From: Anaeramoeba flamelloides
Lineage: Eukaryota > Metamonada > Anaeramoebidae
Assembly: GCA_027625915.1 (NCBI GenBank)
Contig: JANTQA010000023.1
Coordinates: 19,468,001-19,532,000, forward strand
Direction: 5' to 3'
DNA: 64,000 nt
Part shown: piece by piece, positions 1-13,309 of the stretch
How positions within the stretch are numbered: position 1 is the first letter of the stretch
How the letters are laid out: each line of letters opens with the position of its first letter
The notes under the pieces: generated by a model
Databases searched by the model: none
Told to the model about the DNA's origin: nothing
Seen by the model: the letters and a program-made list of their open reading frames with translations, nothing else
Translations under genes and position numbers: made by a program

Positions 1-2027
1 ATAAGCATCTAAAAAAAAAATAATTACGTATTAATTTCAAAAAATTGTGCCTAAATTATAAAAAAAATATTTTGTGAATTATTTGTTAACTTACAGTACG
101 TGTTAAAAGTGATAGTAACCCACCCCAAACAAAGGAGAGTAGGAAAAAAAAAAAAAAAAACAATGGAGTTTTAAAGACTAAATGTAGTATTTGCCCCAAG
201 AAATGTTTGTATAAGATTATCGACTAATCTAGGATTTTCCCCAATTGGTTTTCAAAATTTTATTTATGAAATCGTTGGGAATATAATGAAATATACCCCT
301 AACCTAGATCCCTCAAAAAATAGTTACTAAGTCGAAAGCTGCCGACTAACACTTAACACTTAATACTTTGTATCTTAAAGTTAAAAAACAAAAAGAAGGA
401 GAATATTTTTTTATACAATTATTTTAAAAAAATGAGTACCCTTTTTATGAGATCTTGAGACTTAAGCACTACCATTTCATGCGAAATTGGTAAAATAATG
501 TATAAAAACACCCTTGAAGGGGTTTTGTAATCTCAGTAATATTTACATATTGGGAATTCTATTATATGATCTTGGAAATTTTCACATTTTTTAACAATTT
601 CCACAATTTTTACCTTAAAAATTTTCCAAAATTTGATTTTATTATTTTATAACCACCATTTCAACTTTCTGAACCCACTATAATTCATCTGACTACATGA
701 CACATTTTTTACATTTTTTTTTACAAGTTTGAAAAGTTCTAAAATTTATACTTTCACTTGAACATCCCCAAAAACCTTTTTTTTTTTTGCAATTATTTTT
801 TTTTTGTTATTTTATTTTTACTTTTGATATAAAAAGAAAGTAAAGAGACAGTGAAAAGGTAAAGATAACAAAAATATTTTTTTTTTTTTTTTTTTTTTGT
901 ACAATTCCTTCATAATAAAGAATTATTTTTGAGAAGTGAAAGTGAAATAGTACATCAACTCAACACCTTTGAGGATTGTAGCACAGTACGAAAGATTTTA
1001 TAAAAATTTTACCCTTCTATTGAAGTGTTAATTTTTTTTAAAAAAATACATTTTTCACCCAAATCAGCCACATAGCCACCTTCAATGGCTGTGTATACAC
1101 TTTATTAAAATAGAAAACTTGACGAAATTTTTATTCTAAAAAAAATATTATATTTTTAAAAGAATAACATTAAAAAGGTTTTAAATTAGTATTAAAATAG
1201 CCCCCACCTGTTTTAAAAGCTTTTTTCATATTATTTACTCTTAATCCCAAAATTATCCGATCAAAATATCTCTACTAATCCCCAAAAAATCATATCGAAA
1301 GAATTAAAATAAAGCATCAAAAATCTCAATTCTAAAAGATAAATTAATAATTTATTCTTCTTTGAAGAATTATAATTTTGAAATTATCAAAGATTTTTAC
1401 AATATTTTTTTTTGGAAAGCCGAATGAAAATTTTATTCCATTTATTTTGAAATAAATAGTATTTATTTATTTTTTGTCCAAATCTTTTATTTGATAACTT
1501 TTAGAGAGTTATTATTTGATAAATGTGATCAGGATATTCATATATACCCCCCCAAAAAAAAAAAAAAAAAAAAAAAAAAAAACACCATTTTTACTCTAAA
1601 TTGTGGAAATAGTCTAAACTTCCTTCACCTCTTTCAAAAAAAAAAACATCTTTATATAAAAAATGTTTTTTTAGTTTTGATTAAAAGTCAATTTCAGTTC
1701 CAAAAAAAAAAAAAAAAAACAGTTGGTCTCTTTTTACTTTAAACATTCTGGAAAACAATTACCAACTTGAAACAAATAAATAAAAACAAATATTTTTCTT
1801 GGATAATGTAATTAAAAATCCCCATTTACAAATATTTTTTAATACTATTTTTGTACATTAAAAAACAAAAAATGAGTTGAAAAAAGAGATTCATTTCTTA
1901 GAATCAATTTAAAATTCAAAACATTAAAATTAAACCAAAATTTAAGATTTTTCCAATTGCAAAATTTGAATTTTAATTGTGAATATTCTTAAAGTAATTT
2001 TATTTTACTTTTTTTTGTTACTAAGAA

Positions 2028-2028
<1 letters not shown>

Positions 2029-2052
<24 letters not shown>
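2029..2052. repeat. (TA)n microsatellite
   Basis: About twelve uninterrupted TA units in non-coding DNA. A second tract of about fourteen units lies at 2604-2632. Confidence 0.95.
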
Positions 2053-2058
<6 letters not shown>

Positions 2059-2159
2059 CTCTTTTTTAGTCGGCAATGTCCAGTTTTATGGGGGGGATAG
2101 AATACATCCAATGAGTTTAATTCATTATTCTCTCAAAATAAATTAACAATTTTTAGATC

Positions 2160-2757
2160 AAAATCATTTTTCTCATTTTACAATTTTTTTTTTTTTTTTT
2201 TTTATTTTTTAAAAAGTTAAATTTGAAAAAAAAAATGTTTGAAAATCAAAATTAACATTAAGAAAAGTGATGCTTTGAATATTCTTTTAAAATCCATACA
2301 TTTACAATAAAAAATCTTGTTATTAAAAATTTTAATTTTTGGAAGAAATTTAGAATTTTGCACGAGAAGTTCCGATGAAAAGGGCAAAAATTTTTTTTTA
2401 ACTTTTTTTTTTTTTTTTTTTGAAATGTATTGTTTGTCCAGGTTTTTCTTTTATGATTGTAGACTCTAATTCGAATTTTATTATTTCTCGTATTTATAAA
2501 TACTCTAAGTTTGGTTGATTCTTAAAAATAAAGTGACATTTTACCACCCATGTGTATTCAGGACGTGGATAGTTTCTAATTGGTCATGGTAATGATAAAT
2601 TTATTATATATATATATATATATATATATATTAATTATTTTTCTTCTTCTCTTTTTTTTATTTGGTGATTTTTCTTTAATTACCCCTTTCTATAAATAAA
2701 TAAATAAATAATAAAGTGGCATTTTCATTTTTAGCTTGTCCCCTTTGAGTTGAATGG
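2160..2757 (+). repeat. Dispersed repeat, relative of the 30.7-31.3 kb block
   Basis: This block resembles the second half of 30678-31257. It shares a poly-T stretch, a segment of the form TTGTTTGTCCAGGT followed by a run ending GGTTGATTCTTAAAAA, and a right end CCCCTTTGAGT. The part at 2558-2720 also resembles 22046-22195, where both read CAGGACGTG and later a TTCTTCT...ATTTGGT/ATTTAGT stretch ending in AAATAAATAAAT. No coding capacity is visible. It is a dispersed repeat of unknown class. Confidence 0.5.
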
Positions 2758-2779
2758 GATTTATATATATATATATATA

Positions 2780-2975
2780 CAGTAAATTCCAATTTTTAGA
2801 AATTAACTTTCAACAGGATTTAAGGTACAAGAAAAATCACAAATTAAGATAAAAAATAGGGGATTTTAGTAAAATAATTTATATTATAATACAATCTAAA
2901 AAATGTGCTTTAATTTGTGATTTTATTCTACTTGAATTTAGTTGAAAGTTTTTGTATTAAAAGTGGAACTGATTG
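2780..2975. mobile_element. Palindromic MITE, degraded copy (196 bp, TA-flanked)
   Basis: It lies between TA dinucleotides (2778-2779 and 2976-2977). The right half is close to the reverse complement of the left. The ends read CAGTAAATTCC and, in reverse complement, CAATCAGTTCCACTTTT. Two better copies are at 17296-17490 and 20798-20996. TA flanks and a CAGT start are typical of Tc1/mariner-derived MITEs. There is no ORF. This copy is clearly more diverged than the other two. Confidence 0.7.
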
Positions 2976-3912
2976 TATATTAGAAATCTGATTTAAGATT
3001 TTAGGGTAGGTATTAATTTATTTTGAGATATACTCTTTTCAGATATCAGTATTGATTGGTGAAAAATAAGTAAAAAAACGTGTTGACTTCTACAAAGCCC
3101 TTTGTCATTTATAAAACCTTACCCACTTTAAAAATGTTAGAAAGTGTTTGTAAGTGTTGTGAACTGTTTCTCAGGGTGTTTTAAAGATGCAAAGACCCAA
3201 GCCTTTAGAAAAGAGCGGGGGCTGTTTGTAGAGGTTAAAAGAAATGTTTTTACTTTTAATTTTAAGTTTGTTTTTTGTTAAAATAAAATATCCATTAATT
3301 TTATTATCAAACAAATAATAGCACATTTCAACAGTTTACTTGAATATAAAATAGATGCATATTTTTAAAATGGGGGTATTACCTTAGCAAGTTAAATAAC
3401 CAAAAAGAATAATGAAGAATTTTCCTTCTTATTGGTGATCGATCAAATAATAACATTTAAGCTTTAGTTGAATTTTCTGTCCAATAAAAAGATGTTCAAA
3501 GAAGATGAGAAAAGAAGAATAAAAATAATTGTATAAAAAATCTTAGTCATTGTTTATAATGTGGCTAGGGTATGCTGAGAGAGTTTTTAAAAAGTTATCC
3601 AACTCCTGTCAGCTTTCCTAGGAATATTGAAAATATTTTAACCCGAGTACACATTCTTTAAAGTACAAGTCAAGTGTTTGTTGTTTTCGAATCCTTTTTT
3701 ATTCAACTCAATTTATAACACCAAGATTGGTCGAGAAAATATTTATTTCTTTTTGATTGTTTTTGTTGATCTTAAGGATCGATCGATCTGTCAACCAAAA
3801 TCAAAAGAAAATATATTGAAAAATCTTTGGCCTGATCCTTAATTGAACAAAGTATCTTTTTTGTTGCTTTTTAAAAGAATAACCCATTTCAAGGATCTAT
3901 TTATAAACTATT

Positions 3913-4599
3913 TTTCAGTCAAAGGGGCCCAGTTGTAATCGTATAATACACGTGTTTAAAGGGTTTGCATAGATATTAGAAGAAAAATTTTATTTTGGAA
4001 ATTTTTAAAATGGAAATCATTTTTTCACATTTCAACACATTTTTGTTTTTTTTTTCGATTTTTTTTTTAAAAACGTCATTCATTTGCAAAAATTTTTTTA
4101 TTGCAAGATCAATAGTCACTTGGTCAAAACTTGTTATTCTAATGCCATTGAAGCCATGTAAAGATTGTTGAGAAATCATATTGATTTCTATTGGAATTCA
4201 ATTTGATCTTTGATTTTGATATTTGTTTAATAAATGTGAAAAATTTTCACTTCATTTTCATTTCCTTTTTCAAATAGAGACTACAAATACCAACAAACTT
4301 TGTTTGAGGGCTTAATTTCTAAAAGAAAAGTATGGAAAATGAAGTGAAAAGTGTTTGATATTTATTATTCAAATACCAGTAGAAGTTCAAAACGAACATC
4401 CTTGTTTTTCTCAATAGGGCCCTAAGAATTTGAGTTTTTCAATTTTTAAGAAAAGCTATTGATTTATTAATATTCTTTCAGACATGTATCAACATTTCTT
4501 TGAGGTGTATTATTCTGTTTATTTCTTATTTGTTCTTCAAAGGTCAATTATATAAAATAATTGATATTTGAAAAAAATGTTGGGCCCCTTTGACTGAAA
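3913..4599. mobile_element. Inverted-end element (687 bp)
   Basis: The left end TTTCAGTCAAAGGGGCCCA (3913-3931) is repeated in reverse complement at the right end (4581-4599). The same TTTCAGTCAAAGG end occurs as an inverted pair at 26855-27360 and singly at 30678, so this is a dispersed family. No transposase is visible, and I see no convincing target-site duplication. It is probably a non-autonomous DNA transposon. Confidence 0.65.
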
Positions 4600-5441
4600 C
4601 AGAGTTTAGATCAATGACAATTTTTCTCTTTAAAAATACTGTTGAACTAGTATTAAAAGATATTGACTATTATATCACGATTAAACTTTTTATCACAATA
4701 TTTTGGCATTTATTACCATTTTTAAATTTAGAAAAATTAAGAAAAATTTTGATCAATTTCATTCCTAATTTTAACATTTTAATAAAACTTATAGAGTTTA
4801 CCTTCAAAACTGATTTGAGCATAGATAACTATCATGTGATTTTTTAGATGTTATATTAATGCTAGAAGAAAAAAAGCATAAAGTTTAATTTGAAACACTG
4901 GTTTTATTCTCTATCAGGAAGTATTTAAGAACATTATAAAAATCTTCAAAAAAGTTCATCAACATATTGATTTATTTTTGAAATTCCACAGAATGTTGGA
5001 TTTGCGGAAATAATCTCTTCTCAAAAATAAGATAAAAATTATATGGATAAGTTTAAAAAAATTTTTTTTAAAACAAATTTTTGCTTTAATATTTTTAATT
5101 TTTTTTTTAATTAATATAATTTTCTTTTTTAGATTTTTTTATTATACATCTTTTAAATGATAAAAAAACAAACCAATATGTAGTAATTGATTTAAAATTA
5201 TTATTGTTTGAATTGATATTAAATTTGAGAAAATCTTGAAAAAAAAATAGGATTAATAGTAAAAATTTAGTTTTGAAGTGATTTTAGTTAGAAAAAGACA
5301 AAAAATTCCAATATTTTTGATATGGGGTGGGTAAATCACCTTTCACTGAAGGTAAATTATCAAGTACTTTAGTAAAAAAAATTATAAGAGATTTTTTTCC
5401 AATATTGGCCTTAATTGGAGAGTTATTTAAAAAACAATGAA

Positions 5442-6307
5442 CCATTGTGAAAAAAATTTGGGTCATTAAAAAAAATTGGTTCAGCCAAAAATTTGTTTTC
5501 GTTTTTTAAATAGTAAATATTAGCAAAACGGTTTTTGATCAAAGTAAAATTTTATGAACAAATCTTACATTTAATAAAAACCAAAGTCATTACCAATAAT
5601 AATTTTCAAAGGTAAAATTAAATTGTTGCATTTTAACCTTTTGGAATTACTGTGGAACTCCAAAAATACAAAAATTTATTTTTAATTGTCAAGTTTACTA
5701 AAAATAAGAGAACTATTTAATAGGAAATATTAAAATCTATTAATTCAATAAGATATTTATCATTGTTACTAAACACAAATTTATCACGGTTAATCTTAAA
5801 TATCCTTTTAAACCAAATTGAATCATAAAATCTTCCAAAAAAGCTATTTTTTCAAAAGAGATTGTTTTCCACTAATGTTTACAATCAAAACTTCAAAATA
5901 CCGAAATACCAAGATTTCAGAAACCATTTAAATTCTTAAAATCCCCATAGACAAACCTAAATTTAAAATGGTTATTAATTTTTGGTCTTCCCAAACAATG
6001 ATTAACTTGATCTTCGAATGTAATCTAATAAAAAAAAATTAACATTTTTAGTAAAGTTGACAATTAAAAATAAATTTTTGTATTTTTGGAGTTCCACAGT
6101 AATTCCAAAAGGTTAAAATGCAACAATTTAATTTTACCTTTGAAAATTATTATTGATAGGGACTTTGATTTTTCTTAAATGTAAAATTTGTTCATAAAAT
6201 TTTACTTTGATCAAAAATCATTTTGCTAATATTTACTATTTAAAAAACCAAACTAAATTTTTGACGGAACCAATTTTTTTTAATGACACAAATTTTTTTC
6301 ACAATGG
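5442..6307. mobile_element. Foldback element with about 264-bp inverted arms
   Basis: The left arm (about 5442-5705) begins CCATTGTGAAAAAAATTTG. The right arm (about 6044-6307) is its near-complete reverse complement and ends in CACAATGG. A shared landmark is TGGAATTACTGTGGAACTCC, present on + near 5641 and in reverse complement near 6095. The arms differ at a modest number of sites and enclose a unique spacer of about 338 bp. No ORF is present. The structure is that of a foldback transposon or a long-TIR MITE. Confidence 0.85.
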
Positions 6308-9298
6308 GAAATTTCAATTTTTCGCTTTTTTGCATTTTGTCAGAAAAAAAACGGAATTTAAATTTTTTTAAACGATTTGTCTAGTAAATAGAAAACTCGA
6401 GTTTGACCTTTTAAAAGGGGGTAAAGTGGTGAAGAGTACCATTATATCTAGTTGTAAAATATTGAGTCAACAAATTTTCAATTACTAAAAATTTTATCCG
6501 TTTCTTTGACTATGGAAAAGCTAATTTAATTTCCACAAGACTTTTGGGCAATAAAAATGTCCTAAACAGTTATTGAAATATCTCAAAAAGATCTTTATAT
6601 TACAGAATTGTTCAATGAGTGGAGAGTTTTTAATTCAAATTAAAGTTGATCACCTAAAAATTCCTATAATAACTCAAAATGAAAAAATAAACTGCAAGTT
6701 ACTGATGTGTGACAAAAGTTTCTCAAAATTTATCTTAGTGATTTTTTATTATTTGGTAGCGTTTTTCATTCTACTGTTTTACTGGTTTGGGGTTTAGTTT
6801 TGAAACTAAAAGATAAAATGATAAATAATTTTCTAGTTAAAAATGACAAAATTAGTTCTAAAGAACAGAGTGTCCCATAAAAATGAATTCCCTACGTGCG
6901 ATTATTGTTTTTCTGAAGATCATATTTTTGAATTTCTTCCGTTGTAATATTTATGGGGGGTTTAGTTAATTCGTGAAATTGTTCTCGTTGTTTGAAAAAA
7001 AAGTATACTCAAAATTATCAAGTATTTCCCAAACTGATTAAAACGGGAGAGTTAGGTACTTTTCTATTACCCCTTTTGAAAACTTTTCTCGTACACTTTT
7101 TTAAAATTGCCTGAAAATGAAAAAAAGACAAGTTTGCTGAAGGAATTATAGGTGTAGTGAATTTCTCAGGTTTAAAATCATTGAATCTTCATGGGTTCAT
7201 TCTGGAACACTGGGAAGAAATTCTCTTTGATTCTTTAATTAGTCTCTTTTTTGTTTCTGTTTTGTTCGATCAATTCTGTGAAATTTTTTTAAAGAATATT
7301 TTCTTTAGAGTGACTGTTTCCAATTTAAGAACAGTTAACCAAAATGGGAGGGTTCTTTCTTGAAAAATACAATTTCCTTTACCCTTCAAAATCTTATAGT
7401 TTGTTCAATAACCAGTGTCGTCGTCTTAATTTGTGTTTTTAAAAATTATTAGTGTTTTTTTTTGAAATAACTGTTGTTTTTTTTTTTTAAATGTTTTTTT
7501 TTTTTTTTAACTGTTTTTTTATGTTTTTATTTTGTGTTTTAGAAAAAATATAGTTCCGTTTAACCTTGCTTTCATATCAAACAATATGTACAATATTTCA
7601 TTTTATCGAAATGTTTTTCTACAACCTACAATTCCAGTCTCCTCATAAAAGAGATCTTATTCAACAAAATTTTAACAAACCAATACAAAATCCACAATAA
7701 CCCGATCTTTCAATTTGATTAATAACAAAAATAAACACTAAAAAGGATAAAACCAGTTTCTTAAAAACTTTTTGACTGATAACTCGACACTATCAAAAAA
7801 ATGAGATATAAATTTTTCAAAGTTTTTTGATCAAAAAAAGAAAAAAAATTCATTTCAATTTACTTTTTTCCTCAAGTCAATCGTCTTCAAATCATATCTT
7901 GTAATTGTTTGACTTTATTTATTTGTTTACATTCTTTTTTTTCATTTATTGGATGAGATATGAATCCAAAATGAAAGAATATTTCATATTGAATCAAAAT
8001 TTAATTCGCCAATATTTTATTCTTATTAAAATTCTACAAGAACATTACCAATGACCAAATTATTTATAAATCAATTCTTTAACAACAATTTTCTTAATGA
8101 GAGGAAATTAAGCCACTAAAAAGCTCAATTTTCATTGCCTATGACAAGATCTTTCAATTTTTCAATCAATTAGAAGATAAAATATTTCTTTGATACTTTG
8201 AAAAAAAATTTCTTTTATGACTTCGAGAAGGACAATATTATGAACAAGACAGACTTTTCTACTTAAAACAAAGACACTCTTGATAACTTTTTATTTCAAC
8301 AACAATTAAAAACAACTGAAAAAAGTTGAAAATCAACACTTAACAAATACACATTTTTGATAAAACCACAATAAAGGTAGAAAAAAAAATATTTATTGAA
8401 CTTGACACGGGTTATTGAACAAACTGTAGATGGAAAATTTACCCTCTCTTGTAATTTCAAAAAAACGACTTTTTTATTTAAATCAAATCAAAAAAGAAAC
8501 ATGGAAATTGATCCCATTTGACAAAATTGAATACTATTCCTCACATAAAAATAAATAATTTTTTTAACAAAAAATTTTCTTATTTGATAAACCATTTACT
8601 TTGAAACTTTTTATGATCACAATTAATTGGCTGACTAATTTCTTGTTTTGTATTTTATAGAATTTTCAAAATTGAGAAAAAATATAGAAAAAATAAAATC
8701 CAAAAAAACAAAGATTTGAAAAAAGCAAATAATTTCAAGAAAGCTCTTTTCTTCTTCTTGGTTTTGTATTTGTTGTGGCCAATTTTTTAAAAGAATAATT
8801 TTTTTTGTGTCTCAAAAAAATTAGAAAAATAAATAACTTATTAGAAAAGGTGCGTGTAATTCAAAAGTGTTGGTAAATCTTAATTTCTGGTTACAAAATC
8901 TTTGACTTCATATTTAAAAGACATCTCACAAACAAAGTAACTTGTTCACATTTTCTACACTTTTAAAAAAAAAAACAAAAATTCCCCAAACAATTTTAAA
9001 AAAAACTTCAATCTAATTTTCAGAGCCATTAAAAAACTTGAAACAAGGGATTTAAAAAAATTCAGAATTTATAACCTGTTAATAAGATATCTTTGTGTTT
9101 GTGTCTGAAAAATATGCAAATAAAATAATTTCTCTTTCGAACAGATCTTGAAAAATTATCAAAATAAGTCCAACAATAAACACTTTTTGCAACAGTGTTA
9201 TCCGTCAATCGAGAGAGAGAGAAAGAAATCATAATAATTTGTAAAATTTCATTTTTTTTTTATTGATAATAAATAAAGTTTATTATTTTTTGAAAGAT

Positions 9299-12200
9299 AT
9301 GGGTTGTTTATTAGGCAAAGAGTCGAACGATTTTGTTGACAAAAATGGGATTATTGATCAAATGATCCAAGAGGATTTTCGGAAAACAGACAATGAATAC
9401 AAGCTCCTGCTTTTAGGTAAATATTAGATTGCAAACAGTTTTTTTTATTTTATTTTTTTTTTTTTTCAAAGCTTTGAGCCTTCTCAAATTTCTTTCTTGT
9501 TTTCTTCAAAAAACCAAAAATGAAAACCAATCAACACGTTTTGAAAATACAGGCCCTGGTGAAAGTGGCAAGTCAACGTTTTTAAAACAAGTCAAGATAA
9601 TTCACAAACAAGCCTATGAAAAAGATGAAGAAAGAATCAAGTTTAAAGACGTTATTTATGGGAACATTCTCAATTCGGTCCAATCATTAATCGAAGCCTC
9701 TCAGCAATTAGGAATTGAAGTCGACGAGGAAAATAAGGAAGAGATGGGATATTTAGCAAACCTTAACCCAACAACTTGCGAATTCTCAACACAGGATGTT
9801 GAAAAAATCAAAAACACTTGGGAGGACCAAGGTATCCAAGAAACTTTCGAAAGAAGAAGCGAATTCCAGCTGATTGATTGTGCTAAAACGTAAAAAACTT
9901 TTGTGAATTTTTTTTTTTTTTTTTTTTGAACTTTTTTTCATTTGGATAACACTTTAAAAACTTTTAGGCATTTAACAGTGTTTATTTTTTCCAAAAATTA
10001 ACTTTTCCTTTTTTAAATATTTCTCTTTTTGTGTTACTCATTTGTATTTTTGAAACAAAACAGTTTTTAGTCAACCAAATTTTCAGCTCTGAAATTCAGT
10101 TTTGAGGAATCCTTTGTTATGAATTTTTTTTAATTTTTGATTTTGTGAGAAATAAATTTCAGTTTACCTGTATTTTTCTATTACCTTCAAAATCTCAAAC
10201 CAACAGCATTGAAAAAAAAAAAAAAAAATTACAAGAATTCTCCAAAAAACACTCAAAAAATCTCCAAACTTTGCCAAATATTTGTTCCTTTCAAACAACT
10301 TGTAAACCTTCCAAACACTTTTCGACATTACTGTAAGGGTGAAAAAATTTGTCAAAGTTAGACTTTATTTTTGTGGCTTTTTCAAAATTTTCACAAAAAG
10401 TCCTCACAACTTCTAGAGAATCGCTTGGTGAAAAGTGGAAGTGGACAAATTTGGTTTTATTCAATTCAAACAATTTTTTTAAAACTTTTTTGTTATTTTA
10501 CAACTTCAAGAGATGTAAAGCAATCATTCCATTTGTTTTGAAAACTTGTTTTCTTTGATGGTTCTTTTTTTTACCAAACCAATGTTTTTATTAGACCAAA
10601 AATTTGTAATTTTTTTTATTTTCTTTTCAAAAAATAAAAAACAAGTACAACAGAAAAATTTGGAATAATTGATCTACACTGCCCTTACTCAAACCTTTTT
10701 CTTTACATGATGAAAAATGAAAATTTCTGAACAACCCCGAACCAAACTGATCAAAAGACCTTCAACTTTGTGGTTGTGCTGAAATTTTCGCATAGACTTT
10801 GGTATTCTGTATTTTTTATGACTCAAATTGATGTTGTCTGGCTGAAACAAAATTTTGTTAAGAAGGTAAATTTACCATTCAAGAGATAAATTAGTATGGG
10901 TTCATCATTTGAAAATCTTAACCAAAACAACATCCCGCCTTCCTCTGTGAATATTTTATAAATAACAAAAATTACAGTAATCAAAGAAATCGCGTGTATT
11001 TAAATGTTAAATATAAAAAACTTTTGATCTCATGTTCTTCCTTTTTTTTTTAATTCGGTTTTTGGCTAAAAATTTAACATTCCGACTTTAGAACCAAAGA
11101 GAATGGATCTATATTAACATGATATAAAAAGTTCTAAATTAAAAAGAGCTAAATAAATTAAATTGATTACTTGGAATAAAGATGATCATTAATGTACAAA
11201 GATAAATTGAAGTGAATATTTTTTCCAATTTCAAAATCAAATACCAATAAAACTTTAACAATATTTATTATGTTAAAAATACCAATGGTCATAGAACAAA
11301 AGAGGCAAGCGATTATGATGAATAAAAATGATAACAGTCTCTAAAAAATGCAAATTTCTCAGAAAAGTGTCTCTTGAGGTAAAATACGTCAAAATAAAAA
11401 AATTAAATTTTATTACATATATCTTTTTTTAAAGAATTGGTTTGTCAATAACGAACTAATTACAAAACGTACATGTGGATTTTCTTATGACAAATACACA
11501 CACACAAAACCGACGGCACAATTGTGCCTATATTTCTGAGATACAATTTTCCTTTATTTTGTCAAAGATTTGTTAGGATAATTTTTGAAAAAATTGGATC
11601 TCAAAATAATAACACAACATTTAAGAACAAACAAAATTAAGCATCCTGTATTTTTATTTATTTGTTGAATACCACTTTAATAATTGTATTTTGACGAATA
11701 AACTATAAATTAATTATTTTTTGTTTTTAATTGAAAAGCTTTGAGTATTTTTTTTTTCAATTTTTGGAGAAATATTATCCAAGAAGAAGTTGAAGAAGAT
11801 GAAAAAGAAAAAGATAAAGAAAAAGATAAAAAAGAAGAAAAAGAAACGAATGTAAATAAAAAAGAAAACAATATCAGGCGTTTTCTAATTTCTTTTCTAA
11901 ATTCTTAAAGACATCGAATAATTATACAAAAACATATATATTAAGCTCGCTTCCTGAAAAAGTAAAATAAAAATTTTTATATTCTAATTACTCAAATATG
12001 AAATTAAATATAATTTACGTTCTTTGGCTTTAGCACAATAATAAATATTTTTTTCAAGATCATATAAAATATTTTATTTGAATTTTTATTAACTGCCACA
12101 TTTTCCTATTTTTATTGATGTCATTGTTTATATATCTAGATAATTATATTTGAATTATTATAATTTTTGATTCAATTATTTAAATCTTCAAGATGAATTG

Positions 12201-13095
12201 CAAAGCACAATAAAAAAGAAGAATAAATACTAACAATAATTCATTTATCCTCGATCGAATTTCTGTTATAGGCTATTAAAATAATTTTTAAAAAATACAT
12301 TTTAAAAACAATTAACAAATTCAATTCGAAATCTTTTTTATTCTGAAGATTTAATTATTAAATCTCAAAAATTGTTATTTCTTTTTTTTTATCGCCTCTC
12401 TTAAAAAGTACCATTCTAAATTATTATTATTATTGTTTTTATTATTATTATTTAATAAATTATATTACACATATTATTATTTACCAAATTATAGGTTTCT
12501 AGACGATATTGAAAGAATAACTGATCCAGAATATATTCCAACTGTTGAGGATGTTATTTATTCACGCTCACGAACCACCGGAATTTTTGATGTTGGCTTT
12601 AATTATGGTAATTTAAAATTTAGATTAAGTGATGTTGGTGGCCAAAGAAACGAAAGAAGAAAATGGATTCATTGCTTTCAAGACGTAACAGCTGTGCTAT
12701 TTGTTACATCTTTGAGTGAATACGATCAAAAATTGTTTGAAGACAACAATGTAAGTAGAATTCAAGAATCGTTATTACTCTTTGAGGATATCTGTAGTTC
12801 AAGGTGGTTCACCGAAACAGATATAATCTTATTTTTAAATAAAGATGATTTATTTCGAGAAAAAATCAAAACAATAGATCCCAAGGTTTGCTTTGAAGAC
12901 TATAAAGGTGGTTGCGATTATGATAACGCACTCGAATACATTACAAACCAATATAAGGGCCGCTTTGAAGATGAATCAAAACAACTATATACCTACACAA
13001 CATGCGCCACAGATACAGATAGCGTAAGGAAAGTGTTTGTAGCAGTGAAAGACATTATTTTAAATTCTCAAGCAAAAGATATGGGTTATGTATAA
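9299..13095 (+). CDS. Heterotrimeric G-protein alpha subunit
   Basis: Three exons: 9299-9416, 9553-9889 and 12495-13095. Introns of 136 and 2,605 bp have GT-AG ends (donors GTAAAT and GTAAAA). The join gives exactly 351 residues, the usual G-alpha length. The N-terminus MGCLLGKES has the Gly2/Cys3 pair used for myristoylation and palmitoylation. The first splice completes the P-loop GPGESGKST, and the second restores AKTFLDDIERI. Switch I has RSRTTGI with the ADP-ribosylatable Arg. Switch II is DVGGQRNERRKW with the catalytic Gln. Base-recognition motifs NKDD and TCAT are present. The product is a membrane-tethered GTPase that couples 7TM receptors to effectors with beta-gamma. The C-terminus KDMGYV has Met, not Cys, at -4, so pertussis-toxin modification is not expected. 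The subfamily cannot be assigned from sequence alone. Confidence 0.95.
11735..11908 (+). other. Lys/Glu/Asp-rich open frame inside G-alpha intron 2
   Basis: A 57-codon open frame with no ATG reads EEVEEDEKEKDKEKDKKEEK in its centre, in the same low-complexity style as the coding regions of the villin-like gene. G-alpha homology continues directly from the exon ending at 9889 to the one starting at 12495, so this is not part of the normal G-alpha product. It may be a relic of a coding fragment or purely simple sequence. Confidence 0.3.
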
Positions 13096-13309
13096 AATTT
13101 TCATAAAAATACCTATTTTTTTTTTATTTTTCTTCTCTTTTAAATTATTTAATTGTCAAAATAATTATGATTCAAAAAAAATTTTTTTATAAAGAATTTA
13201 ATTTTTTTAATTCTTCAATACAAAAATGAAAAAACTTTAATTCAATTTTAAAATTTTTTTCTTTTTATTTGAAAAAGATCATGTTGTTTTTTTATTTAAT
13301 TTTATTGTT

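Larger units (their letters stand above)
1..9298. other. Gene-free AT-rich region with repeats
   Basis: I find no gene here. All open frames are short, lack recognisable motifs and consist of AT-rich low-complexity residues. The stretch holds long poly-A and poly-T runs, several (TA)n microsatellites, a palindromic MITE (2780-2975), a repeat block related to one near 31 kb (about 2160-2757), an inverted-end element (3913-4599) and a foldback element (5442-6307). From about 6.3 to 9.3 kb I see nothing beyond simple AT-rich sequence. The last few hundred bases are presumably the promoter and 5' UTR of the G-alpha gene, but no specific element is recognisable. Confidence 0.7.

Noticed and set aside
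5284-5466. Minus-strand frame with SLIIFFTKVLDNLPSVKGD
   Set aside because: It briefly looked like a transposase scrap, but no DDE motif or homologous block is recognisable, and it overlaps a foldback arm.
9429-9552. N-terminal extension of G-alpha exon 2
   Set aside because: It has no ATG and is Phe-rich. The P-loop needs the splice from 9416 to 9553, and an upstream exon supplies a normal MGC N-terminus.
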